DNA of 64,000 nt from Syngnathus acus (taxonomy: Eukaryota; Chordata; Actinopteri; Syngnathiformes; Syngnathidae). Below the pieces are notes generated by a model. The model saw nothing but the letters and a program-made list of their open reading frames with translations, made no database searches and had not been told where the DNA came from. Shown piece after piece: positions 41,618 through 52,315 of the stretch. Both the position numbers and the translations under genes were made by a program. The stretch spans positions 3,816,967-3,880,966 of the forward strand of contig NC_051091.1 in NCBI RefSeq assembly GCF_901709675.1. The letters are read 5' to 3'. Within the stretch, counting starts at the first letter, position 1; each line of letters starts with the position of its first letter.

Positions 41618-41969
41618 GCAAAGAATTTGACGTTCTATTCACAAGCGTACTAAAGCAAACTTGATGTAGGATTAGAAATACTTGAAACAATAGCATCTTT
41701 AGAGTATTTTGGCAAAGTGTCCATGTGGATTTTTGGTGCCTCGAAATAAAGTTTGACTTCAGGGAAAACGGCCAAGGCTGACGCCTGTGACTGAGTAATA
41801 CAAGACAGATTTGAGAATTAGGGAGTGGTCTTGTAGGAGTGGGGTACCCTGTGGGTTTAGCACGATGTTTGATTCTCCTTCTAATATATGGGAACTTGTT
41901 GGGGTCACAACGGAGTCAAGATCTTTGGTAAACAGATAAACTGGAGTGCGTTGTCCTTTCTCGGTCCGG

Positions 41970-43376
41970 TCACTCCTTCATTCTGGCCTCAAGGAAGGTC
42001 TGGATCTTTTGAATGTTCTCCTCTTGCTGACCCAGAGACTCCAGGAAGATGCCCATTGGTGACGTTTTGAGGCCAGCGAACTCAATTCTATTCTCCAGTT
42101 TATTCTTCATGTTGCGGAGGCGAAAAGAAGAATGGGCCAGGATCACTGTAGGGGTAAGAGTTTGGAAATTGATTGTTGTCATTCTCAACAAAAGCTACAT
42201 AATGAACCTGTGTATCCATTATTGTTTGTTGTGCAGTGAGATTTTTTTTCTCATTTCCAATTGGGCTTTGGCGGAGTGAAGGTTGGGAACCACTGATCCA
42301 AAATTGCTGTTTGTAACTTACATGTGAGCGGTAAAGTGATGGCTGTCATGAACACCATGACGCTCCCCAGAATTGCTATTAACATGCAGCTCGCCACCAT
42401 GACAGCAATCACGAAAGCTGAGGGGTTCTGACTTTTGAAGTTCCTGATGGCGCTTCTGTTATCTGCCGCCCACACTGAAACCAGAAAGACTCCTACGACC
42501 ACAGCCATGGCGGTGAACATTCCCAAAGGGTTCAGCAACCTGCAGGACACATGGATAGGACATTGCTGCTCAGTTCTGATGGTTGACAAGTGGATTTTAA
42601 TTTGGTCGTCAGCACCACCAAGTGGTGAAAGCGAGTTATTACAACAAGAGTTTTGATCACGTGCTAAAATTGACCAAATGTTTAAAGATTAGAGGTAACT
42701 GTGTCAAAGTGCAATCTTTGTGTTCACAACTAAAGACACTGAATGTTGACCTATTGCGTCTTTGCCCTTACAAACAAAATGTCAGAAAGACTCCTGATGA
42801 AAATCAGATTGATTCGATTATTGATTATATCCCAACTCTGCAAGTGTGCATTTCACTTGAATTCATAGTTATTTTTGTTTGCACCGATATTTACTGACAG
42901 TGTACAGTATTCGCATTAATAGCATCCTTATGTAAGACTCGACCTAAAAACAATGCACGTTATAGATACTAGTCAGCTGGGATAGCGTCCTGCAGGTAGC
43001 TCAGTCGTCAAGGAAATGACGACAGTTAAACCTACAAAAAATGGATGCATTGGTTTCATGTGGCTGTAATCACACACAAAAAACCTGGCATGACATTCAA
43101 CCTAAGTATTCCCCTTTTCAGAGTTACACAATAAACACAGACGAATTGGTGAGGACGCCGACTGCTTCCATGATTAAGCAGATGCAACGCTACTTACCCG
43201 ACAATAAGAAAAACACTAACAGCGACTGCCAAATAATTAGTCTGATAATAAAGCAAGTTGCTAACAACTCTGTTATTCCATTTAGCCATATCTTTCATAT
43301 CCGGTTTGGCGAATCTATCCCAACCGGGAAAGAAATCCTCCCACGGTCTTAGCGGCGTCAATTCTACTTTTGCCAT
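41970..43376 (-). CDS. arl6ip5: PRA1 family protein 3 / ADP-ribosylation factor-like 6 interacting protein 5
   Basis: An ER membrane protein of the PRA1 family (also JWA/GTRAP3-18) that modulates Rab/Arl traffic and, in mammals, glutamate transporter EAAC1 delivery. Three coding exons join in frame: 43376-43198, 42539-42322 and 42145-41970, giving 190 aa (human 188). The N-terminal block [19 protein letters not shown] followed by [18 protein letters not shown] is the PRA1 signature. Four hydrophobic segments follow in two pairs (about 45-65, 67-85, 95-115, 117-135). The cytosolic tail [14 protein letters not shown]...[19 protein letters not shown] matches the human tail. The gene converges on frmd4b, as in human 3p14, and is divergent from trnt1 with 357 bp between start codons. 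Confidence 0.95.
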
Positions 43377-43733
43377 TTTACGCTTAACACTTTACTAATC
43401 TGACAGCAAGGCAAAAGGAACTCGCGTTTAAAAAAAAAAGAACTGCGGCATGATCTCGCGAGATTATTGCGTTTGCGTGAGCTCCACGCAAGCCCTGCTA
43501 TTGGTCAGTGATCACTTGACCTCACGAAACTTCCTGTTTAACCTCATCGTCAGAAATGTGATGGCAACTACTAGGCGAAGACGTTAATACTCTGTTCAGG
43601 TGACAGGTTTGCTCTACTCTACGCATATATGTCGAAGCTTTATGTTTTTTGAAGGTTTTGAGTAAAGAAATGGTGTATTTTATACGCGTGGCTGCCGGCG
43701 GCATGAATGCACTCCATAATTGTCTTTGCACAG
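43377..43733. promoter_or_regulatory. Shared bidirectional promoter of arl6ip5 and trnt1
   Basis: The 357 bp between the two start codons must hold both promoters. It contains the palindrome TCTCGCGAGA (43454-43463), an element known at bidirectional housekeeping promoters and recognised by Kaiso/ZBTB33. An inverted CCAAT (ATTGG, 43500-43504) lies 37 bp away, and no TATA box is visible. A CAG|GTGACA donor after 43598 and a TTGCACAG acceptor before 43734 suggest a short noncoding first exon and 135-bp intron for trnt1. Confidence 0.7.
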
Positions 43734-46700
43734 ATGTGGAGCAGAATATTGAGACTTAGTGTGCCTGGTCGGACGTGCTTCTCGTGGAGGAGTCTTTTCA
43801 CAATGCAACTAAAGAGCAGCGAGTTCCAGGTTTTGTTCACCGATGGCCTGAACCAACTGGCAGGTCAGGATTTCAACATTTGGCTCTTTAGTCACTCATA
43901 ATGGGCCACTCGCAGCTAGGTTACCAACATTTTCAAAATAAATGATTGTGCCCGGAAATACTTGAAATAATCTTTCCAATGACACTGACATTGCGTTGAA
44001 TGGTTGTAAATTAAAAACTGTTAGTTAACAATTAACCTTCAATCTTTTATCAATCTTCAAAATGTAGAACTAGCACCTAATGGTTTAATACACTGGTGTC
44101 AAACTCAAGAGCCGGGGGCCAGATACGACCCGCCACATCATTTTATGTGGCCCGCGAAGACAAATTGTGCATCAAATTCGTGTCATTACTAGAATTGCAA
44201 ATTGTCTTCACTTTTAATGTCTTTTTAAAAAAATATTTGACCAATTTTTACTCGTCTGATTTGAAAATGAGTTATTTGTCAGTTTGTTTTGTAGCTTTTA
44301 CTGTATATATGAGGTGCTCATACATTTATTTGGGTTGACAGTCATAATGGCCCTCCGAAAAAAGCTATGACTACAATGCGGCCCGCGAAAAAAACGAGTT
44401 TGAAACCCCTGGTTTTATATACCGTAATTTTCGGACTATAAGTCGCGTTTTTTTTTTTCATAGTTTGGGTGGGGGGGCGACTTATACTCAGGAGCGATTT
44501 ATATACATATATATGGGTTTTTTTCACTTTTTTGGGCATTTTATGGCTGGTGCGACTTATACTCCGGTGCGACTTATAGTCCGAAAATTACGGTATATGG
44601 ATGGATTGGCACACGGGGACACCATCCTCTAAAACGTTGTGTTTTTCACTTTGTCAGAAACATTTAAGAAGAACCAATATGAGTTGAGAATAGCTGGAGG
44701 TGCTGTGCGGGACCTGTTGTCAGGAAAGCAGCCTGAAGATGTCGATTTTGCCACCACGGCGACACCTGACGAGATGAAACGTATGTTCCAAGACGCCGGG
44801 ATCAGGATGATTAACAATAAAGGAGAGAAGCATGGGACCATTACAGCAAGGGTAAGCCTTGGTTGACAAAAAATTAAGAACTCATTCATAGCCTGCAAAA
44901 CTAGACTAAATAGTTCATGTAAGTGCATAATTTCATTTATTTTTTTATTGCTGGATTAAGATGGTCTTTTCCCAGTCATCATGCTCTCACGACACTTGAG
45001 TTTCTTATGACACTATGTTCATTTGTTGATCTTTTTAAGCTTCACAATGAGAATTTTGAGGTGACAACGTTGCGGGTGGATGTTCAGACTGATGGCCGTC
45101 ATGCCGAAGTGGAGTTCACCACCGACTGGCAAAAAGATGCAGAGAGAAGAGACCTTACAATCAACTCCATGTTTTTAGGTACCTTGACTGTTTATCCTTG
45201 GAGTGGAAGTTCAGCAACATTGTCTTATTTCTGTTGACATCTATTGTCCCTTTGCAGGTCTGGATGGCAAGTTGTATGACTATTTCAAAGGATATGATGA
45301 CCTCCAGAGCCGAACGGTCCGATTTGTTGGCAGCGCGGAACAAAGAATCCAAGAGGACTACTTAAGAATACTGCGTTATTTCAGGTGGGCTGGTTTTCTT
45401 TGATTTGGGTGATTGATACTAAAAAGTGTGAAATAATTTGGGTTTAACAGATTTTACGGCAAGGTGGCCCTGAAGCCCGATGAACACGAGCCTGAGACGC
45501 TGGAGGCCATACGAGCCAACGGAAGCGGGCTTGCGGCTATTTCAGGGGAGCGCATTTGGGTGGAGCTGAAGAAGATTGTGATTGGCCAGCATGGCGCTCA
45601 ACTGCTGGAGATGATGTACAGCTTGGGGCTAGCACATTACATCGGTGAGATGGGTTCTTGAGTTGAAACCTTGGCGAACTTGGGTTTGTGCCCATTTGCT
45701 TGATGTTTTATCAAAAGCGCATTCCAGTTCTCAATCTAAATGAAATGAGAGGATCATTAACCCTACTGCAAAATATTATTTATGACGGGGTGTTATAATT
45801 TGTGTGTGGGTAATTGGATTTTATTCTTTTTGAATTACGGCCAAGCAAAATCTAATTAATGCCCAATTAAAAAATAATTGAGTGCAAACGCGACGAGGCT
45901 CCCAATGCCATCTGTTTAAAATGACTCTTGTCCCAATGTTTTGTTTTTAGGAGCAAGGAAATCAAAAATTATGACAACACACGCCGCTCACAAATTGTTA
46001 GGGATATTGGAGGACATTTCAGAACAAACCTAAAATGAACCTTTACGGGAGAATTTCATTTGACCTCCTTTCAACTTTTCAGTACTCGTGTCCAGCTTTG
46101 CGTTTGAGTCAGTGCATGCTGCCCGATACGCGGCCATGAAATCAAATGCAATCAGTCAACAGTCGGTTGTGAAACGCTAAAGTGTGTCATCTCGCTCTCA
46201 TTTTGTGTTGGCCTGAAAGGAGCCACACTGCTTGATTACGCAAGGAAGAATTGTTTGAACGAGCACTTCAGGAAACCCGCGCCACCTTTTCTTCTTAACA
46301 GAACACGGGGAATCGATTGAGCACAACATTTCTTGGTAGTCTGTGAGCATAATAGACTGACTGAGCCTGTGAATCGATTCTCAGCGACGCATTATCTGTT
46401 TGGGCTCGGAGAGCGCCATTCTTTAATCAGATCTTGGCGTCAGCAAGTCTCTCAAATCAAAAGAAATCAAGACGCCTCTCTCTGTCCGTCTGTCCTTAGG
46501 TTTACCTCCCGATGGCAGCGTTGAGGAGATGAAGCGGGTGTGCCAGAACACCAAAGGTCACTCTCCCAAACCGATGACCATCCTCGCGGCTCTCTGCCGC
46601 CGCTCCGAGGAGGTTGAGAAGATGGACCTTCGACTGAAGGTGTCCAAGGAAGAGAAGACGCTGGCTCTGTTTCTGGTTAAATACAGACAGGATCTTCGCA

Positions 46701-47461
46701 AGAATGATGACGAGCAAGATGGCCTCAAAACCTTTACCGACTTCATCATAGATGTAAGTTTTGTCGTCTTGATATGTGTTGTGTGACAAAAAAAAGAATC
46801 TTGTGCTTATTTTTCAGGCTTTTATGTGGCTCACTGCTGTTGAGTCGCCATAAACAAACAATCAATTTCAATTCATTAGTGCTTGGTCACTATTGCCACC
46901 ACGTTTCATTTTCAAAAGTTTCTCAGTTGGTTGGGTCATTGATTATTTTTTTTCTCTCCTCCATGTTTGTGTCAGCTCCAGTTGTGCGGTAGCAGTTTGC
47001 TATGCATGTTAAATAAGCACAGTTGGAGATGAGCTAACAAGTATTATTATAGCAGTGTGATGTTACGCAACACGTTTGGGATTCCTGACGGAGCCCTGCG
47101 AACATCAGGCTGAATGCTGGCATCTCCAAAACCTCCTCTCCACGTCAGCCTTTTTTCTGACTCATGTCCCGTTGAGTGCATTTCACTAACGTAACGCCGT
47201 CGCTGTTTTTGACAGACTCGCGAACTGGATACTCAAAGCAAAGTGAGCGAGCTGCTCAAGTATCAAGGTGAGCACAAGCTGCTAGCGGAGCTCAACGCGT
47301 GGACCATCCCCCGCTTCCCCATCAGCGGACACGATCTCCGCAAAGTGGGCGTCATTACGGGTAAGGAGATAGGGGCAACTTTACAGAAGTTGCGAGACAT
47401 CTGGAAGAAAAGTCATTATCGGATGGACAAAGACGAACTTCTCAGTTACGTGAAGTCCTGA
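43734..47461 (+). CDS. trnt1: tRNA CCA-nucleotidyltransferase 1 (mitochondrial and cytosolic)
   Basis: This enzyme adds the 3'-CCA to cytosolic and mitochondrial tRNAs using CTP and ATP, without a template. Seven coding exons join in frame: 43734-43863, 44658-44851, 45040-45178, 45258-45384, 45451-45644, 46500-46753 and 47216-47461, giving 427 aa (human 434). A basic N-terminus ([20 protein letters not shown]) is a probable mitochondrial targeting peptide, and internal Met24 (MQLKSSEFQ) could give the cytosolic form. The class II head has GGAVRDLL (57-64) and the catalytic D71-V-D73. Further motifs are [21 protein letters not shown] and [10 protein letters not shown]. The C-terminal [10 protein letters not shown] resembles human. 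An in-frame ATG at 43707 would add nine residues, but it lies before the likely acceptor, so 43734 is preferred. Confidence 0.95.
44091..44411 (+). mobile_element. hAT-type non-autonomous element, copy 3
   Basis: The left end is CACTGGTGTCAAACTC and the right end GAGTTTGAAACCCCTG. The body is closely similar to the copy at 22390, including CCACATCATTTTATGTGGCC and the cattgtagtc-type block near the right end. The flanks GTTTAATA and GTTTTATA form a one-mismatch 8-bp duplication. It lies in trnt1 intron 1 and directly abuts another element starting at 44422. Confidence 0.85.
44422..44593. mobile_element. MITE with CCGTAATTTTCGGACTATAA termini
   Basis: The left terminus CCGTAATTTTCGGACTATAA and the right terminus TTATAGTCCGAAAATTACGG are perfect inverted repeats extending further inward (AGTCGC/GCGACT). 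TA flanks both sides (44420-44421 and 44594-44595). The GCGACTTATACTC motif recurs inside. The TA target suggests the Tc1/mariner superfamily, but I do not assign a family. It starts within the target duplication of the hAT copy on its left. Confidence 0.8.
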
Positions 47462-48402
47462 TGTGCCGATGCCAAGTGCGCACGTGTGTGTCGGTCAATA
47501 CCGGTTTAGACTCTGGAATCAAGTTTGTAATAGCGCTTGCTTTAAGTATTGAATGGACCCGCGCACATAGCACATGCACATTAGCAGGGACATGCGCCCT
47601 CGTTGATGAATGCAATTTCCTTCAAATTGAGACCATGGGGCAGCTTTTAGACGCCAACATAAAAAAAAAAGATAATGCCGCAATCAACATCGCCGTGCAG
47701 AGAATACATTAGCGCTGTCGCATTTCATTTGCATATTTGTCTGCCGTTTCATCACTTTTATGGTATAAGTGGAAAGCACAGGTTATTTTCAAGGTAAAGT
47801 TTTTTTTTTTTATCTGGGAAGATGACAGGCTTTACATTGGACACAAGCCAGTATTTATTTCTCCTGTAAATAGTCTGGCATTTATAAACATGTTCTATCC
47901 ATCATGTGATAGAAATATTTGCGTTGGGCCCCTTTATTTGATGTATATATTTAAGTATGTAGATTAGAATGTGTCCTTGAGGACATGGTGATGACTGTAT
48001 CTGCATTTCCAAATTGATTTATGGGCATAATTGTAGTATTTGTCCAAAGTAAAAGTGAACATTATGGCAGAATATAAAGTCCTCTCACTGCAGGATTGAA
48101 TCAGACATGAGTTTACGTCTTTTTATTGGAGAAGTAATTTGCAAATGCAAAATCCCAGTTTGGTTGTCGGCGCAAAGGGTTCGTGTTGGTATTTTGATTC
48201 AAAATTCTTTGCAAGTCATCCATTCATAGACAGTCGAGGAGCGAGCTCCTCCTCCTCCTCCCTCCCGCAGAGACGAGGGAAAATGTGCAAGTGTTGTTCT
48301 CTTCCATCACTACCGTTTAAGATGCGCAACACTTGGATCTGAGCAGAAATAATCCAATTGACATCTGGGGTGCTTGTCGCCTCTCATCACTGTGATGCCA
48401 CG
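47462..48402. other. trnt1 3' UTR and vasotocin-receptor 5' flank
   Basis: No extra gene is seen. A weak poly(A)-like AATATAAAG lies near 48071. The last 200 bp before the receptor ATG contain a C/T-rich (CTCCTC)n tract at 48247-48265. No TATA box or CRE is obvious. Confidence 0.4.
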
Positions 48403-49633
48403 ATGGATTGGCAGAGCGACAACCTCACCGAGCTCCCTCCGGAGAAGCTGCAGCCTGACGAAAACGAGCCCCGGGACGAGCGCTTGGCTCGAGTGGAAGT
48501 CGCGCTCCTCTCCGTCATCTTCATCACAGCCGGAGCCCTCAACTCGGGACTCTTGCTGGTGTTGTGGAAGACAAGGAAGCAGCTGTCCAGGATGCGCGTG
48601 TTTGTCTTCCACCTGTGCGTCGCCGACTTGGTGGTTGTCTTTTTCCAAGTTTGCCCGCAGCTCATCTGGGACATTACTGACCGCTTTGTGGGCCCAGACG
48701 TGCTGTGTCGCGCAGTGAAGTACCTGCAGGTTGTCGGTATGTTTGCCTCCACTTACATGATTGTGGCAATGACCGTGGACCGATATCAAGCAATCTGCCA
48801 TCCCATGGTCACCTTTCGGAGGCACCGTGCACGCTGGAACGGGATCGTAAGCGCCGCCTGGTGCGTCTCCTTTCTCGGCGGCATCCCACAGCTGTTCATT
48901 TTCTCCCGCCTCGAAGTGGCTCCGGGCGTGTATGACTGCTGGGCCATATTTGTCACTCCGTGGGGCTTGAGGGCATACGTGACGTGGACCACTTTGGTCA
49001 TCTTCATCTTGCCCGTTCTCTCCGTGATTGTGTGCCAAGTGCGTGTTTGTCACGCCGTGTACTCTTCCAACCTTCGCCTCAAGTCGCAGTACGTTCTGGA
49101 AGAGGACGTAAGCAATGTGGTGATATCTGCCGGGGCTGGATTGTCCAAGGCAAGGACCAAAACTGTGAAAATGACCCTGGTCATTGTGCTCACCTACATC
49201 ATCTGCTGGACGCCTTTCTTCACCGTGCAACTGTGGTCTGTGTGGGACCAAGAGGCGCCCATGGAAAGTAAGGCCAAGAAAAACACGTAGTCTGTGTGAA
49301 AACTTTGTATATAGGCTCATTTATATCATAGTTGTTCACTCACCTTCGAATTTCATCGTGTTACCAGATCCAACCTTCACCATCTTGATGCTCCTAGCCA
49401 GTCTTAATAGCTGCGCCAACCCTTGCATCTACATGCTGTTCAGTGCCAAGTTTCCCAAGAAGTTGACGGGCCTGTTTTCCAGAGGCCACAAATCTCATCG
49501 GCGTGCAACAACGCAGGAAGAACCAATCATGGTCAGTTCCCTTTTCATCAATCTCAAGAACCTGACAGGTTCCAAACATTTATCTGCCTCACCCACCTTT
49601 CTAGCAGAACAACAGTCTAAACTCTGCAAATGA
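48403..49633 (+). CDS. avpr2l: V2-type arginine vasotocin/vasopressin receptor
   Basis: A class A GPCR for vasotocin-family nonapeptides. Two exons (48403-49267, 49368-49633) encode 376 aa. The 100-bp intron falls between TM6 and TM7, the position conserved in the vasopressin/oxytocin receptor family. Visible features are N-glycosylation site N7-L-T, family block [20 protein letters not shown] (98-117), disulfide Cys102-Cys179, DRY at 126-128, [11 protein letters not shown] in loop 2, CWTPFF in TM6 and NPCIY in TM7. V2-like features are [21 protein letters not shown] and [11 protein letters not shown]. These resemble human AVPR2 (ATDRFRGPD, PQLFIFAQ, QLWAAWDPEAP) more than V1a or OXTR. Which V2 subtype (V2A, V2B or V2C) needs a tree, so the symbol is provisional. 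The C-tail lacks the palmitoylated cysteine pair found in AVPR2. The first true ATG is at 48403. Confidence 0.85.
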
Positions 49634-49711
49634 CTATCTTTAAATGAAGGTTAAAAAGCCAAACTTCATTTCATTATTATTTATTTTTATGTAGTGCTGC
49701 ATTACACTGTG

Positions 49712-49717
49712 AATAAA
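49712..49717 (+). terminator. avpr2l: Vasotocin-receptor polyadenylation signal
   Basis: A canonical AATAAA lies about 80 nt after the TGA stop, implying a very short 3' UTR. Longer forms cannot be excluded because further A/T-rich signals follow. Confidence 0.5.
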
Positions 49718-50000
49718 TCATAGTTTGGCCCTCTATTGTAGCTGTTTAGAAACATAATTCAAATCTTACTGAAGTCCTAAATCTTTAACAGTCAAGACTG
49801 AGAAGACTATTTTTTGCGGAATCATGAACATACTGTAGATGTGCTCATTCATGCAGCAGAACTCAATGTTGTAAATAATAATACGTTTTATTTATAAGGG
49901 TGCCTGCCTTTCAAGGCACTCAAGGTCAAATGTAGCGTTCTTGTAAGTCCAACTGACACAGAGGGAGATGGTGATGATCGCAGGTCCTCAGGAAGCTGCA

Positions 50001-50290
50001 CAGAGGCGTAGCCAAGCCGGGGCGAGCCGGGGCGGCGCCCCGGTTAGGACTCCCTGCGCCCCGGTTGAAAAAAAAAAAGAATCGAGCTTTTTCGATTCTT
50101 CATTTTCATGCCGTTTTTTTCTTTCGGTCTTGCGCGAATGTGCTTGCGCTATTCTATGTGCGCGATGTTATCCATTCACCGTTTGCCTCCCGGACGTTGT
50201 TTTAGCGATCAGCGAACGGCGTGGGTGATGTTCGATTTTTTTTCCTGTGGGCGTGCGCCCCTACTGGAAAAATTCCTGGCTACGCCTCTG
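50001..50290. mobile_element. hAT MITE with perfect 8-bp target duplication
   Basis: The left end CAGAGGCGTAGCCA and the right end TGGCTACGCCTCTG are exact inverted repeats, flanked by identical AAGCTGCA on both sides (49993-50000 and 50291-50298). The 290-bp body is GC-rich at the ends (GCGCCCCGGTT, GGGCGTGCGCCCC) and carries no transposase frame. Terminal sequence and target length place it in hAT. It is a different family from the CAGGTGTCAAACTC elements. Confidence 0.9.
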
Positions 50291-51666
50291 AAGCTGCAGG
50301 AATATTAATCACTGTTTTCTAAGGATTTTTTTTGGGGGGGGGAAAGCTTTTAATTGAACTATCACCCACATGCAGCATATTGTACAATATACTGTAAGCG
50401 TTCATATTTGATTGTACACTTCTATAGCCTCTGTGTATGACTTAAGTTCATAGCAATGTTCAGATTTGTGATGTTGTGAACGTGCGCCAATAAATTAAGA
50501 TGAACACAAACATTTGGATGACTGTGCAATTACTTTCAAAACGATTGCAGTATTTTAATTGCGTTGTCTTGTTTTTACCAGAAGTATAAAAACAATAATG
50601 CACTACCAATATGCAAATATGCACTGTGCCCTTTGTCGTGAAAAGATTTGAAAACACTAATGTAAACACTTCCAATGTTTAAGTAGCACAGAAACTGCAG
50701 ATACCCACTTGCATAAGCAATCATACTTCTAGAAGCTTCAATTATAGCCAACAAAATGCAAATCAATACAATACAAAATCACGGCAGGTTTCAGGAGCAA
50801 TGTGACAAAAGACCGCAGCGCCATTGATTTTTACAACACTCCTGCAGGTCCCTGCCAATTTACCGAATCATTAATGAAACCCTCAATAAAGTAAGTCAGG
50901 ACTATCAAGTCTTACCTTTCTAAGCCTGGGAGGGCATTGAACAACTGCAATTTCATTTTCCAAAGTCATTGTTAATATTGCTTTGACTGTATACTAAGTG
51001 ATATACTCTATATCATTTGCCAGCACTCTTGTTTTTGTCCTAAGAAGAAGGCCCTATAGGAAGAATATGTTGCCATGGCAACTCGCAGAAGTTGAAATTT
51101 GATTAAAAGGGGGCTAATTGACTGTTGGATATAAATGAATGCAATTTAAGTGGTAAATACGTCACTGCCTCTGATATACATAGTTTAGGCCAGCAGATTA
51201 TTTGAAGGTTATTTTCTCTGCAACAGCAGCGGAGAGCTTGTTGCACACTGACTGACATCCATGCTGTCATTTTAGAAGGTGTGCTTCACTAAAGTAGCCA
51301 AAAGGTGTCAGTAGTGTAAAATACAAAAACGACACAGTGGTGTTCCTTCCTGTACACTTCTGACTTCCAGTACAACAGAGTTCTGTCATGTGCAGATGGG
51401 CGCTTCCCCAGTTGGTATGGCCCCAACCACCTGCACCTAAAAACCACCAAGTCCAGGGTAATGGTGGTGGACTTGCCAGTGACTATCAATGGAGACTGTG
51501 TGGCGTTCACGGTCATGACACCGTTTATTGGATCAATTTAATTATTATTGTTAACTATCTATTTAAATTAATCAGCTCTATTCTCTTCCTCTCTTTTGTC
51601 ATTGTTTTTGTCGTGTCCAATGTTTATCTGTTTATTTATTTAACAGCTGGCAACTGAATTTCCCAA

Positions 51667-51774
51667 TTGATTGATTGATTGATTGATTGAGCGACAATTT
51701 ATTGAAAAAACGATCTTTATCTATCCATCTATCTATCCATCTATCTATCCATCTATCCATCTATCCATCTATCC

Positions 51775-51831
<57 letters not shown>
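51667..51831. repeat. TTGA and ATCT/ATCC microsatellites
   Basis: A (TTGA)n run at about 51667-51690 is followed by a long CTAT/CCAT tetranucleotide array from about 51719, which becomes pure CTAT from about 51776. It continues to the right of the inserted element that starts at 51832. Confidence 0.95.
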
Positions 51832-52100
51832 CCGTATTTTCCGCACTATAAGGCACACCGGATTATAGGCGCACCTTCAACGAATGGCCCATTTTAAAAC
51901 TTTGTCCATATATAAGGCGCACCTTCAATGAATGGCTCATTATAAAACTTTGTCCAGATATAAATCCATATATTTGGACATGCCTGCTGTAGTGGCTCAA
52001 TATTGGTCCAAATATAAGGCGCACCGGATTATAAGGCGCACTGTCAGCTTTTGAGAAAATTGGAGGTTTGTAGGTGCGCCTTATAGTGCGGAAAATACGT
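51832..52100. mobile_element. MITE inserted inside an ATCT microsatellite
   Basis: The left end reads CCGTATTTTCCGCACTATAA, and the right end GCGGAAAATACGT is its near-perfect inverse. TA flanks both ends. The interior has several copies of ATAAGGCGCACC and a repeated CAATGAATGGC/TTTGTCCA block. The terminus is related to the element at 44422 (CCGTAATTTTCGGACTATAA). The ATCT array resumes at once on the right (52101 onward), so insertion followed array expansion or the array expanded on both flanks. Confidence 0.85.
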
Positions 52101-52136
52101 TATCTATCTATCTATGTGTCTGTCTGTCTGTCTATC
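52101..52136. repeat. ATCT/GTCT microsatellite, right flank of the MITE
   Basis: TATC repeats turn into (GTCT)n here. This is the continuation of the array at 51719-51831. Confidence 0.9.
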
Positions 52137-52315
52137 CTAGCACAAGGAAATAAATAATGTAAGGCATTTTAGACAGGTGTCATAAAGATGTACATTTCTC
52201 CAAAGTTCCGTTTAATTAAATGTCCAGTGTACAGATGCCCAGATGAGCACAGCTAACTTGATAAGACAGCTTCTCTATTTGTTGTTGTCATCATGATGAC
52301 TACCACAAAGAATAT

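Noticed and set aside
48358-48402. Possible upstream start of the receptor
   Set aside because: The codon there is TTG, not ATG. The first ATG in frame is 48403 and gives the expected short extracellular tail.
48310-49320. 336-codon open frame antisense to the vasotocin receptor
   Set aside because: It mirrors the receptor exon. A GC-biased third position removes stops on the opposite strand, and the translation is His/Gly/Pro-rich without domains.
51719-51831. 61-codon Ser/Ile/Tyr repeat protein
   Set aside because: It is only the translation of the CTAT/CCAT microsatellite.
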